From IMG/VR virus record IMGVR_UViG_3300050015_000138, positions 1-24,416 of that record: a stretch of 24,416 nt of DNA; one strand, given 5' to 3'. Source of the stretch: a virus. Shown in pieces: positions 12,573 to 20,234 of this stretch; the first letter of the stretch is position 1, and each line of letters opens with the position of its first letter. Made by a program: the position numbers and the translations under genes. The notes under the pieces are model-generated. The model made no database searches and was not told the DNA's origin. It was given only the letters and a program-made list of their open reading frames with translations.

Positions 12573-15041
12573 TTAGATATGGACTATTTTATGGTTTATT
12601 AAAACGCTTCTGAAGACTTGTTCCACGCTTTTTCTCATGTCATCGATGTCTCCATTTTTACGCACTGTTGGATTTATAATATTAATCGTGACTCCTCCGT
12701 CTCCACCACCGCCTAAAGATGCAGGGTTTTTTGTTGCAATGATAAAGTCATCGGGTGCTGTTTTAACAACTCCTTGTGGCGTAATGATTGCGTCATTGAC
12801 TGATTTATATGGACTTGATGTAAATATCGAACCGGCATTATTTGATGCTCCTTGAACTGCGGCTGCTCCCTGGGCAGATTTTAACTGATTTAATGCTTGA
12901 GTTGCACGAGTGTAATCTGCTACTTCGCTGTCTACCTCTTTGGTTGTCTGGTCTGCTCTTGCATTGCTTTGCTGTATAAAAACATTGTGGGCTGCAGTTT
13001 GAGCGACTTGTATTGTCAATACTTTTATTTGAGCCACTAAAACCTCCTGCATAGATTTATTGACAAAATCATTCAATGCATCCAGTTGGTTTTTCATCTG
13101 ACTGTCAAATGCTTCCTTGTCTTTTGCCTCTTTGGTATTATAGTCCTCGATTGTTCTCTGCAAATCAGTTTCTCCGGCGCGTCTTTCCGCTTCTGCCATT
13201 GCTGCAGTGTTCGCTTGTCTGTAGGCCAGCGAGCTATCGTAATTTGCCTGCTCGGTTGCTAACTGCTCATTTAAATTCTCTGTCTGACTGGCACTGGTTG
13301 ATTCAGATAATTGCTTTTTTATATCCGCAATTTTTTGTTCTGATGCGACGATTTTATCGGCAACGCTTGCTGTATCCGATGTTTTTTGATCATCATAACT
13401 CTTTTGCAAATCAGCTATGCCTTTTTGCATTTTGGTTATTGTATCTTGAATCGTTGTTGCTTTGTCCGCCCACGTGTCTTTCAGTTCATTTAAATCGGTG
13501 TTGGCCTGTGCTTGGAACTTATCATATTCTGTGCCTAATTTTGCAACCGCATCAGCGTGTTTTACTATAACTTTTTCCGCATCTGATACAGACTTTGATG
13601 CGGCGGCTGCAGCCTTTGGAATTCTATTTCCAAATTCGTCAAAGTTATCTGTGGCACTGTAGATTTTTACTCCGAGGTCGGTAAGTGTTGATACTATACC
13701 TTTTGATTGGTCATCGAATTCTTTTTGTGAGATTGTACCATCCTTTAATTTATTATCAAGGTTTGTGTATTCTGCCTCTAAATCTTTTGTGGCTTCTGCT
13801 GTTTTAGCTGAACCGTATCCTTGAGTTGCTAAATCAAACACTGATGTTTGTGCGGAGGTATGGACTTTGTTGTATGCATCTGCCAGCTGAGTTAAATTAG
13901 CTATGAGTTTTGTTGATTCGTCCTCTTGTTCTTTTTCTGCCTTTTTATAATTATTAAATGCATCGATTCCCTCTTTTACGGCGACTGCTACGATACCAAT
14001 AACTATCGCTAAAGCTCCGAGCGGATTTGCATCCATTGCTGCATCTAAATTGACCCATGCCAATGTCATTCCCTCTGTGACCGTTGTTGCGGCAAGCATA
14101 GATGCCTGTAAATCTATGATTATACTATCAACAGCAGCAATTGTCGCTCCAACTCCCATTGTTGCAAAAAATGCAGCCGTTGCGATTGTTAAATCAACAA
14201 TAACTGGTGTGACTGCCAATACTGCTTCTGCGAATTTTTCCATCGCTCCGGCTCCTCCAATAACAAGATTTTCTATCTCCGGCAAATTCCTCTCAAATTC
14301 CTGCATCAGTTGCTCTATAACTGGCAACAGTTGATTTCCAACTTCGTCTTTAATTCCAGCCCATTGTGCTTTTATCTCTCGCAATGCGCCTGCTGGAGTT
14401 CCCTCTAAAGCGGCTGCTGAGCCTCCTACCTGCTCTTGTACGGTGTTTAAAACGTCTGCCGAGGTTGATGCACTGTCGAGAGATATTCCGTATTCTTTTA
14501 AAATCCTTGTGTTTCCGGCCATCGCCTGGTTCAGTTTTAACGTGGCTTCATCTAAGCTGATATTTTTTGCGACCGATAAATCCATCGCTAAAGAATTCAG
14601 TTGTACCGCTTCGCTGTAGCTGTGGGTAGACAAAATTGCCTTACCCATTGAGAGCTGGGTTTCTTCTTGTGTAAATCCGAGCGTCTCGTTTTTCTTTGCT
14701 AAGGCATCTATTTGCGGACCGACTGATGCATACGAAAGCCCGGCGTTTTTCACGTCGACTTGTACCTGGACCATTGTCTTTGACACATCGAAAGCCGCAC
14801 CGATTGAGTCTTCAAAAAATCCTTTTACATCTCTTAATCCTGTCATCAGCAATCCGTATGCGGCTTGGGCTGTAAAAATACTTGCCACTAATGTAGCAAA
14901 AGAATTACCAGATTGCTGGTTTGAGTTTGTTATCTGCCCTCCTGCCTCGGCTACATTCGCCGCCAATGATTTAAAAATGGCCGATGCTTGGTCTATCGCA
15001 GAGATGGCTATGGTTAATTTTTGCTGAGTATCATCTGCCAT
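12573..15041 (-). CDS. Tail tape measure protein
   Basis: At 822 residues it is the longest gene in the window. The N-terminal 240 residues carry the TP901-type tape-measure core (AKKNETLGFTQEETQLSMGK, SLDEATLKLNQAMAGNTRIL, KEYGISLDSA). A hydrophobic, Ala/Ile/Val-rich region follows (about 265-365, including GALAIVIGIVAVAV). Then come long Lys/Asp/Gln-rich coiled-coil stretches up to about 700. It spans the tail lumen and sets tail length. At about 0.15 nm per residue the tail would be near 120 nm, an inference. It starts 2 nt after the stop of the frameshifted chaperone. Confidence 0.93.
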   Translation of the reverse strand: MADDTQQKLTIAISAIDQASAIFKSLAANVAEAGGQITNSNQQSGNSFATLVASIFTAQAAYGLLMTGLRDVKGFFEDSIGAAFDVSKTMVQVQVDVKNAGLSYASVGPQIDALAKKNETLGFTQEETQLSMGKAILSTHSYSEAVQLNSLAMDLSVAKNISLDEATLKLNQAMAGNTRILKEYGISLDSASTSADVLNTVQEQVGGSAAALEGTPAGALREIKAQWAGIKDEVGNQLLPVIEQLMQEFERNLPEIENLVIGGAGAMEKFAEAVLAVTPVIVDLTIATAAFFATMGVGATIAAVDSIIIDLQASMLAATTVTEGMTLAWVNLDAAMDANPLGALAIVIGIVAVAVKEGIDAFNNYKKAEKEQEDESTKLIANLTQLADAYNKVHTSAQTSVFDLATQGYGSAKTAEATKDLEAEYTNLDNKLKDGTISQKEFDDQSKGIVSTLTDLGVKIYSATDNFDEFGNRIPKAAAAASKSVSDAEKVIVKHADAVAKLGTEYDKFQAQANTDLNELKDTWADKATTIQDTITKMQKGIADLQKSYDDQKTSDTASVADKIVASEQKIADIKKQLSESTSASQTENLNEQLATEQANYDSSLAYRQANTAAMAEAERRAGETDLQRTIEDYNTKEAKDKEAFDSQMKNQLDALNDFVNKSMQEVLVAQIKVLTIQVAQTAAHNVFIQQSNARADQTTKEVDSEVADYTRATQALNQLKSAQGAAAVQGASNNAGSIFTSSPYKSVNDAIITPQGVVKTAPDDFIIATKNPASLGGGGDGGVTINIINPTVRKNGDIDDMRKSVEQVFRSVLINHKIVHI

Positions 15042-15043
15042 TT

Positions 15044-15249
15044 TTATGGTTGTATGGGGATTTTAGATTTCGCAATTTTCCCCTCGAGTTTAATTTTTTC
15101 TAAGATTAAATCAATCACCCACTCAGGCTGGTTTTGGTAGGTGTGATAATCCCAGCCATACTTCTCCATGATTTCCAGCATCAGAATATCTCCGCTCCAT
15201 TTATCGTCAAGGAGATTTTCTAAATCTTTGGAGTAGCTGGTTCTTTTTT
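15044..15249 (-). CDS. Downstream half of the tail assembly chaperone, reached by -1 frameshift (T part of GT)
   Basis: No start codon opens this frame near its beginning. It is entered from the gene at 15220-15552 by a -1 slip at the A-run 15252-15244, giving RTSYSKDLENLLDDKWSGDI and then EIMEKYGWDYHTYQNQPEWV before TAA at 15046-15044. The fused product would have about 169 residues. The 'KYGWxYxxxxNQPEW' segment is characteristic of the T portion of lambda-like chaperones. G and GT proteins coat the tape measure during tail assembly. The stop lies 2 nt before the tape-measure start. Confidence 0.83.
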
Positions 15250-15552
15250 TTTGTTGTCAGTAATTTCGCTGATTTTTTCAATCACAGCCAATCCGTCTCG
15301 GTTGGGTAGTTTCATGAATTCAGAAACGATGTCTGTCGTTTTTCCATCGATTGAAACAACAATAATTTCAATGGCTTTATCTGTGCTGGCATTTAGCTGT
15401 GCCTGCATACTCTTATCGGTTTTTACTCCGTTCTCATAAATCGCTGCAACATTAAATGCATCGTTTATAGAACGTTTTTCTCCAAAAGAGATTTGAGACT
15501 TGAGGACGATTTTGTGTCCGCCCTCTGTTGCTACTTCAAGTGTGTTTTCCAT
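15220..15552 (-). CDS. Tail assembly chaperone (G-like), with programmed -1 frameshift near its end
   Basis: A 110-residue protein (MENTLEVATEGGHKIVLKSQ...) between the tail tube gene and the tape measure, the invariant place of the lambda G homologue. KSQISFGEKRSINDA, KAIEIIVVSIDGKTTD and NRDGLAVIEKISEITDN fit this class. At codons 101-103 it has nine consecutive A (AAC AAA AAA AAA GAA), a classical A AAA AAA slip site. A short stem (AGATTT/AAATCT) lies about 20 nt downstream. Most ribosomes would finish at 15220 and a fraction would slip to make the GT fusion. A strong hairpin lies just upstream of the start (15562-15608). Confidence 0.87.
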   Translation of the reverse strand: MENTLEVATEGGHKIVLKSQISFGEKRSINDAFNVAAIYENGVKTDKSMQAQLNASTDKAIEIIVVSIDGKTTDIVSEFMKLPNRDGLAVIEKISEITDNKKKEPATPKI

Positions 15553-15561
15553 TTGTTTTTT

Positions 15562-15608
15562 CCGGAGGGATTGTGTTCTTAGGGATAGCGAAGACGCAAT
15601 CCCTCCGG
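15562..15608 (-). promoter_or_regulatory. Strong 12-bp hairpin between tail tube gene and chaperone gene
   Basis: A perfect inverted repeat CCGGAGGGATTG (15562-15573) / CAATCCCTCCGG (15597-15608) with a 23-nt loop that itself can form GCG-UCUU-CGC. It starts 11 nt after the tail tube stop and ends 9 nt before the chaperone ATG, followed by an A-tract. With no T-run on the minus strand it is unlikely to be a full terminator. Partial termination, mRNA processing or stability control between an abundant and a scarce product is the likely use. Confidence 0.6.
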
Positions 15609-15618
15609 CGTTAATTAA

Positions 15619-17004
15619 TTATAAATAATTTGCTCCGGCGTTTGTGTTGGTTACAGTTGCCGAGAATTCTTTGTCGGTGGCATCGTAGCTTACCTCGAAT
15701 TCCTGCTTGATATAATTCAATCCGTCAAGCTGGTATTCAACTGGAGCTTTTGTTAGTACCAATTTGCCCATCTTTAAAATTATTTGCTCGAGAGTTGGTA
15801 CAGTTCCGACTTTGGCTCCGTTAAGGACTACCACTAAAGCATTGAGTGTATTTTGCTGATATTTTGCCAATTCTACGGTGTCGGAGAACTGCAATGTGTA
15901 AGTTCCCTTTATCTGAAGCGATCCTGCCACGAATCCTCCGGCGACTGGATTTGCCGAGCCTGACAAGAATGCTTCGTCAAATAGCACATTGTTGGCTAAA
16001 TTAAGTGTGAAGTTAAGCAATGGTGTTGGGCCTGCTCCTACGCCTGGCGTGCCAACAGTCATTGTTGTTCCTGACCATGTGCAGTGCGATGTTCCGGCTT
16101 GTGTCGTTGCGATTGTGTTAGCTCCTGTGCCGTTTTGGATGGCTACGATTAACAATGTCGGTGTACCTGACACTGTTGTCGCAATCACTTGAGGATGAGC
16201 CACTGTGCCTACTCCGTAATCTGTACCTGGCGTACCTGTTCCGTTAATGGCTTTTTTCAAGTTAGCAAATGCGGCGGCTGGAGTCGTGTTTATGAACACT
16301 TCGTATGGCACTCCTGCTGCTGTCAAAGTCGTTTTAAGCGTGTATGTAATGCTTCCTATGACGATTGTCGATCCGTCTGCTGGAGCTGTTGTGTCTGATG
16401 TCAGCGTTGTGCTTGCAGGGCTTCCTATTGCGTTGGAGAAGCTGGTTCCGAAGTATGCCAACATCTGATTTTTAGTAAATAGAGTGTCTTGAGTGTAGCT
16501 CGGGCTGATTGCACTTGTGTCCGGGAAGTTACCCAAAATACCGATTTTGCATTTCGCAAAGTCTTTGTCAATGGTAAGGTCAAGAGAATCAACAACACAA
16601 TTTGCGTATCGTTCTGTTTGTATCCCTCCCTGTTTAATGGTTAATGTCCCTGTTCGCATTGAGGCATTTGCATTATTTATTGCAAACAAATGGTCATAGA
16701 CCGTTGTTTCTCCGGAGTGTGCTGCCGATGATGTCTTTGTTCCCATGAATAAATCTAATATGTAGGGAAGCATATCTACTGTTGGGACAAACTCTATCGA
16801 ACCCTTGCCATACTGTTTTACCACTATGCTGTTAGAGGTTTTGTTTCTAATTCCGCGCGCGCTATTAAGCAATACTTTATCGCTCATGCTTACTAAGCTA
16901 AGACTTTCCCACTTGAAAAAATCTTGAGCCGATACAGGCGTGCCAGCTGTCGTTTCGATAGCTATGCCCACCTCCGTTTGTCGTCCGCTTATTTTTGTTG
17001 ACAT
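15619..17004 (-). CDS. Major tail tube protein with an inserted surface domain
   Basis: A 461-residue protein. Its first 190 residues (ISGRQTEVGIAIETTAGTPV, FVPTVDMLPYILDLFMG, LTIKQGGIQTERYANCVVD, DKDFAKCKIGILGNFPD) and last 130 residues (LQIKGTYTLQFSDTVELAKY, LDGLNYIKQEFEVSYD) form a tail tube fold of the siphovirus type. Between them, about 197-330, lies an extra module: PADGSTIVIGSITYTLKTTL, AFANLKKAINGTGTPGTDYG, GTVAHPQVIATTVSG. The same 'GSTVTIGGxTYTFxxTL...NLxxAING' module occurs as a decoration domain in other phage virion proteins, so it probably projects from the tube. The gene precedes the chaperone pair, as expected. Confidence 0.83.
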   Translation of the reverse strand: MSTKISGRQTEVGIAIETTAGTPVSAQDFFKWESLSLVSMSDKVLLNSARGIRNKTSNSIVVKQYGKGSIEFVPTVDMLPYILDLFMGTKTSSAAHSGETTVYDHLFAINNANASMRTGTLTIKQGGIQTERYANCVVDSLDLTIDKDFAKCKIGILGNFPDTSAISPSYTQDTLFTKNQMLAYFGTSFSNAIGSPASTTLTSDTTAPADGSTIVIGSITYTLKTTLTAAGVPYEVFINTTPAAAFANLKKAINGTGTPGTDYGVGTVAHPQVIATTVSGTPTLLIVAIQNGTGANTIATTQAGTSHCTWSGTTMTVGTPGVGAGPTPLLNFTLNLANNVLFDEAFLSGSANPVAGGFVAGSLQIKGTYTLQFSDTVELAKYQQNTLNALVVVLNGAKVGTVPTLEQIILKMGKLVLTKAPVEYQLDGLNYIKQEFEVSYDATDKEFSATVTNTNAGANYL

Positions 17005-17008
17005 GTTT

Positions 17009-17194
17009 TTATTTGATTAATTTTATATGATGATTTGCTAAAATTCTTTTTTGCGATTCAACGTCAGCTGGAAGTTCTTTTGTTGTTCCGGCTGAAATTG
17101 CCCAATTAAGAGATGGGAAGTCTACGTCTACGTCAGCAGTAACCTTTTGTATTTTTGGTTCTGCTTCTTTTTTTGTTTCTGTTTTTGTTTCCAT
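17009..17194 (-). CDS. Small hypothetical tail-region protein
   Basis: A 61-residue protein with a charged N-terminus (METKTETKKEAEPKIQKVTA) and an ordered C-terminal part (PSLNWAISAGTTKELPADVE, QKRILANHHIKLIK). It sits 4 nt before the tail tube gene. The Lys-rich head and short domain could make it a small minor virion or assembly protein. No family is recognised. Confidence 0.6.
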   Translation of the reverse strand: METKTETKKEAEPKIQKVTADVDVDFPSLNWAISAGTTKELPADVESQKRILANHHIKLIK

Positions 17195-17224
17195 GTTTGT
17201 TATTTTATTTAATTATACACCTTA

Positions 17225-17728
17225 TTACCTGTTTTGTATAAAATGACAAGTAATCTCGACCATACCCTCGATAGCCCATCCGTTCTCGCTTCTCTTTCCC
17301 TGGGTCATTCCATAGCTTACTCTGCTCGATGAGGATAGATCTGTGCGCAGGTTTTGCGATACGTCCAGCTCAACGTTGTGTCTTAGAATTCCCAATAATG
17401 ATGATGGTTTTAATGCGTATGTACCGTCTTGCCTGCCCTCCATTAAGTCGTACAACTGGTTTATTCCTTTGACCATCGGCTTATCATCGCTGATGGTTTC
17501 TCTTACGTCAGTCACAACCGTAAATGAAATGCGTATGCTATGCTCGTCCTCTACGTTACTTAAGTTTTTAACTGACGTATCGACCTTGGATAAAATGATG
17601 GACGGCAATTCGCTGGCTCCGATTCTGATTGGCTCTCCAAAATAAATCCGTTTGAACACTTTGGTATTATTTTGGATTAGGTCTCCATATTTTTTGAGTA
17701 TCGGGTCGACATAGATTTCGTCTGCCAT
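17225..17728 (-). CDS. Tail terminator / tail completion protein
   Basis: A 167-residue alpha/beta protein of the size and place (two genes before the tail tube, one after the gpG-like protein) of siphovirus tail completion proteins. Typical are an N-terminal helix (ILKKYGDLIQNNTKVFKRIY), the LPSIILSKVDT strand, HSIRISFTVVTDVRETISDD and the C-terminal pattern RVSYGMTQGKRSENGWAIEG-MVEITCHFI. Such rings cap the tail tube where it meets the head. The call rests on gene order and general pattern. Confidence 0.65.
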   Translation of the reverse strand: MADEIYVDPILKKYGDLIQNNTKVFKRIYFGEPIRIGASELPSIILSKVDTSVKNLSNVEDEHSIRISFTVVTDVRETISDDKPMVKGINQLYDLMEGRQDGTYALKPSSLLGILRHNVELDVSQNLRTDLSSSSRVSYGMTQGKRSENGWAIEGMVEITCHFIQNR

Positions 17729-17732
17729 GTTT

Positions 17733-18185
17733 TTATTTTGTTACTTGTAAAAAGTATTTTTGGAATATTCTGACCACCTGTACTCTCTGTGCTTCTGCGA
17801 GCTTCATCATCACGCGCCTTGGCATTTTTGTGCGTGGCTGGTTGCTTTGGTGGTATTTAAAGTATGATATTTCGTTCCAAATCTGCGTCATATCGTTTCT
17901 AAACATGGTCATAAATCCTGCTTTCATCGTTCCGCTGGCCTCAAGGATTCCTTTCCCAGGGTATTTTTTAGCCTTTCTGTATGCGTATGCTTTGCTCAAT
18001 GGCGACCAATTTTCTTCGATTATCGCTCCTTGTGTTTTAAAAACGTCCTCACTGAATATCTTTTTTAGCGTTATTGCCGTCTCCTCGAACGCCGGAGTCC
18101 AGTTATCTATCTTGTCAGCTGCCACTCGTAAAACTCTTGCAAGTTCTACATCTCCCTCTATTTGAAACATTAGACCGAATCCCAT
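17733..18185 (-). CDS. Phage virion morphogenesis protein (Mu gpG / HK97 gp10-like)
   Basis: A 150-residue basic protein. FQIEGDVELARVLRVAADKI and FEETAITLKKIFSEDVFKTQ match the N-terminal helices of this family. NWSPLSKAYAYRKAKKYPGK and GILEASGTMKAGFM match the conserved 'W.PLs..Ta..K......iL..sG.L..s' core. The C-terminus PRRVMMKLAEAQRVQVVRIF is a basic helix. These proteins build the head-tail joint. Gene order (connector, this gene, tail terminator, tail tube) agrees. The region from its start to 18225 also contains the promoter of the opposite-strand HNH gene. Confidence 0.75.
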   Translation of the reverse strand: MGFGLMFQIEGDVELARVLRVAADKIDNWTPAFEETAITLKKIFSEDVFKTQGAIIEENWSPLSKAYAYRKAKKYPGKGILEASGTMKAGFMTMFRNDMTQIWNEISYFKYHQSNQPRTKMPRRVMMKLAEAQRVQVVRIFQKYFLQVTK

Positions 18186-18190
18186 AGTTG

Positions 18191-18219
18191 TTGATAGTGA
18201 TAAGCAATTAGTGTATAAT
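18191..18219 (+). promoter_or_regulatory. Plus-strand sigma70 promoter of the HNH gene, possibly leaderless
   Basis: TTGATA (18191-18196), exactly 17 bp, then a perfect TATAAT (18214-18219). Transcription would start near 18226, which is the A of the HNH start codon. It differs from the shared minus-strand promoters in lacking the TGACAAG repeats and the DnaA-like box, so the HNH gene carries its own control. Confidence 0.75.
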
Positions 18220-18225
18220 TATGGT

Positions 18226-18783
18226 ATGAATAGGATTAAGCGTGGTAAATTCTTTCCTTGTTTTAATTGTAGCACACCTGTGTGGGTTTTTCCGTCCCGA
18301 TTTAATATAAAATATCACTCCTGCTCTACAAAATGCCAGTCTGTTGCTAAGAAAATCTATCAGAAAGAGGCTGCTTTGCCTCAGGTTAAAAAGGTAAAAG
18401 TCAAATGTTTGGTCTGCAAAAAGGACATTTTGGTGCATGGTTATCGTAAAAAAACTGCTAAATTCTGTAATCTGATATGCAGGGGTAGATATTTTAATGG
18501 TGATAGGTCTCCTCAGTGGCGCGGTGGTGTCACTCCCAAAAATATCATCATCCGTAATTCTTTTAAAATGAAACAGTGGCGTGCAGATGTTTTTAAAAGA
18601 GATGACTTCACGTGCGTTCTATGCGGTAAGCATGGTGATAGACTGAACGCTGACCATATTAAGCCTTTCTCTCGATTCCCTGACCTGCGTTTTGATGTCA
18701 GCAATGGCCGCACTCTTTGCGTTCCATGCCATAGAAAAACTGAAACTTGGGGCGGTAAATCTAAAATCTTTGTCGCATTGTAA
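18226..18783 (+). CDS. HNH homing-type endonuclease, the only well-supported plus-strand gene
   Basis: From MNRIKRGKFFPC it has 185 residues. The frame also opens with GTG at 18211, but that lies inside the promoter, so ATG 18226 is preferred. Zinc knuckles come first (PCFNCSTPV with CSTKC; CLVCKKDI with FCNLIC). Then SPQWRGGVTPKN and the nuclease MKQWRADVFKRDDFTCVLCG, LNADHIKPFSRFPDLRFDV and SNGRTLCVPCHRK. Catalytic residues are intact. It is closest in layout to the HNH gene at 3131-3784. Its last 23 bases overlap the end of the convergent connector gene, so it inserted in reverse orientation between two structural genes and was kept without harming either. Confidence 0.92.
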   Translation: MNRIKRGKFFPCFNCSTPVWVFPSRFNIKYHSCSTKCQSVAKKIYQKEAALPQVKKVKVKCLVCKKDILVHGYRKKTAKFCNLICRGRYFNGDRSPQWRGGVTPKNIIIRNSFKMKQWRADVFKRDDFTCVLCGKHGDRLNADHIKPFSRFPDLRFDVSNGRTLCVPCHRKTETWGGKSKIFVAL

Positions 18784-19690
18784 ACTTGCGGTCGGGTCCG
18801 TTGACGTTGTCTACTTGATCGGGATAACTCATGATTCCGTTTGAGTTGGCTTTTGTCTGCATTTCCAATCTGTCGCTTCCAAGCAACTGTTGTCCGCCTG
18901 GACTTTGCAATTGTTTTAAAATTGCCCTGGCTTCTCCCAACCATTTGACTCCCTGGCCGTCGGCTCCGAATTCCTGGTAGTCCATGTAGCCTCCTGCAAG
19001 CAGTGTGGCGATGTTCTCTACCAAAAACGGTATTTCCTGCGTCCCTGAGCTATTCGTCAAAGGTAGGACGTATTTTGCGTTTAAATAACTGTCTACCTCG
19101 TTCTCTGCTCGCTTGCGATATGTTTCAATTTGAGCATCGGTAATAAACGGATTGTTTGTTAATCCGGTTTGTTTTCTGATTGCATAAATCGAACAGTACC
19201 TTGTGCTGTCGTCTCCGGAGACTGCTGGCGAATCCGCCAAGTCTGTTTCGTCGCTTGTTTTTGTATTAAAATATGTTGCTTTAAAATATGCGTATCCCTC
19301 AGTTCCATCGTATTCCAAATAATTGCCTTGTGGGTCTCCTGGCAAAATGTCTGCCGGGCTTCCGTATCCTGTAAGCTCTGTATAACTTCCTGATGCTGTC
19401 AGGCTTCCATAAAACTTGCGCTGGTTGTATTGATATTTAACAATTGGCTCGTCGGCGTAATGAACCATCTTCATTGTCGCCAATGTGATTGTCTGTTGGG
19501 TTACGGATGTTATCTGACAAAGTTCCGCTTGCTCGCTTCCCTCCGGTCCCACAACTATAAAATCATCGGCTACAAATCCGCTCGAGTTTGCAACTGGAAG
19601 CACCACGGCTGTGCCTGGTGCGGTGTTTGTTGTGACGCTTGTGCGTTCGCGTTTTATTGATGGCTCTGTTGGAAATAAGATTGTTTTCAT
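18761..19690 (-). CDS. Head-tail connector / adaptor protein
   Basis: A 309-residue protein. The first part is beta-rich (SVTTNTAPGTAVVLPVANSS, FVADDFIVVGPEGSEQAEL, QQTITLATMKMVHYADEPIV), a pattern found in phage proteins that bind head or neck components. The C-terminal third is helical, with IETYRKRAENEVDSYLNAKY-VLPL (about 190-213), which resembles DUF1320 (Mu gp36) and gp6-type adaptors, where 'a..eidsYL..RY.lPl' is conserved. It precedes the gpG-like and tail terminator genes, the correct place for a connector. It ends inside the 3' end of the opposing HNH gene. Confidence 0.65.
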   Translation of the reverse strand: MKTILFPTEPSIKRERTSVTTNTAPGTAVVLPVANSSGFVADDFIVVGPEGSEQAELCQITSVTQQTITLATMKMVHYADEPIVKYQYNQRKFYGSLTASGSYTELTGYGSPADILPGDPQGNYLEYDGTEGYAYFKATYFNTKTSDETDLADSPAVSGDDSTRYCSIYAIRKQTGLTNNPFITDAQIETYRKRAENEVDSYLNAKYVLPLTNSSGTQEIPFLVENIATLLAGGYMDYQEFGADGQGVKWLGEARAILKQLQSPGGQQLLGSDRLEMQTKANSNGIMSYPDQVDNVNGPDRKFTMRQRF

Positions 19691-19725
19691 ATCTTTTTCT
19701 TTATTTTACCATTGTTTGAATATTT

Positions 19726-19785
19726 AAAAAAAGGCGGAAGCCACAAAGCCCTTTATTGGTTAATATTTTTGACTTGGGCTTCCGC
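19726..19785 (-). terminator. Rho-independent terminator upstream of the connector gene
   Basis: A perfect 9-bp stem GCGGAAGCC (19734-19742) / GGCTTCCGC (19777-19785). On the minus strand it is followed by seven Ts (19732-19726). The loop is long (34 nt) and contains an alternative stem AAGCCC/GGGCTT (19746-19751 with 19776-19781) that competes with the terminator, an arrangement that could act as an attenuator. Confidence 0.65.
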
Positions 19786-19792
19786 TTTATGG

Positions 19793-19987
19793 TTAGGAGT
19801 TTTCGGGTGGGATATTCTGATAGTAGATTTCGACTACCATCTGTCGGTTGTTGGCTTCTGCCGTGTCCATAAACCCTGGCAGGTGCGCGACCAGCATGTG
19901 CAGGTCATCTTTGTCCGTTATAGGTAGGCAGTAGGCTTTGTAGCACTCTACGTTGCTTCCTGCGCTCTTTACGGCGATACTTGTCAT
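19793..19987 (-). CDS. Small hypothetical 64-residue protein
   Basis: MTSIAVKSAGSNVECYKAYC followed by LPITDKDDLHMLVAHLPGFM and a short C-terminal strand (RQMVVEIYYQNIPPENS). The residues look like an ordered small alpha/beta domain. It is the last gene before the terminator. It overlaps the previous frame by 83 nt, which is long, so either that gene is shorter or one of the two is not translated. No family is recognised. Confidence 0.5.
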   Translation of the reverse strand: MTSIAVKSAGSNVECYKAYCLPITDKDDLHMLVAHLPGFMDTAEANNRQMVVEIYYQNIPPENS

Positions 19988-20123
19988 CGTGCTTTCCTTT
20001 CGGGTGTTCGGTTGGCAATCTTGTAAGATTAGGGCAACCTTGATGTCTGTTCTGTGCGAGGCAATGTTCCAATGATCCGTTGACCGGACAAAATCCGTGC
20101 TTTTTGCACCAGAATATGGTCAT
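19905..20123 (-). CDS. Small Cys/His- and Arg-rich protein, ATGA-coupled
   Basis: A 72-residue frame with many Cys, His and basic residues (MTIFWCKKHGFCPVNGSLEH, CLAQNRHQGCPN, then HDDKYRRKERRKQRR). A C-H-C-H-C-C set could bind zinc, and the basic tail would suit nucleic-acid binding. Its ATG overlaps the TGA of the upstream 33-residue frame (ATGA), which supports both. The 83-nt overlap with the next gene argues for caution. Confidence 0.4.
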   Translation of the reverse strand: MTIFWCKKHGFCPVNGSLEHCLAQNRHQGCPNLTRLPTEHPKGKHDDKYRRKERRKQRRVLQSLLPTYNGQR

Positions 20124-20221
20124 CTAAACCTCCTTTGTGTTGGTGGTTGAGGGCGGAACTCATGTTCTGCCCATGGATGAAAGTCTGTACAATCTATGCA
20201 AGTTGCACCCTCAGCCACCAT
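20120..20221 (-). CDS. Tiny zinc-knuckle-like peptide (33 residues)
   Basis: MVAEGATCIDCTDFHPWAEH followed by EFRPQPPTQRRFR and TGA. A CxxC pair and two His residues could form one small zinc site. It begins 13 nt after the preceding membrane coiled-coil gene and ends in an ATGA overlap with the next small gene. Its length makes a chance frame possible. Confidence 0.4.
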   Translation of the reverse strand: MVAEGATCIDCTDFHPWAEHEFRPQPPTQRRFR

Positions 20222-20234
20222 TTGTTTAAAAGAA

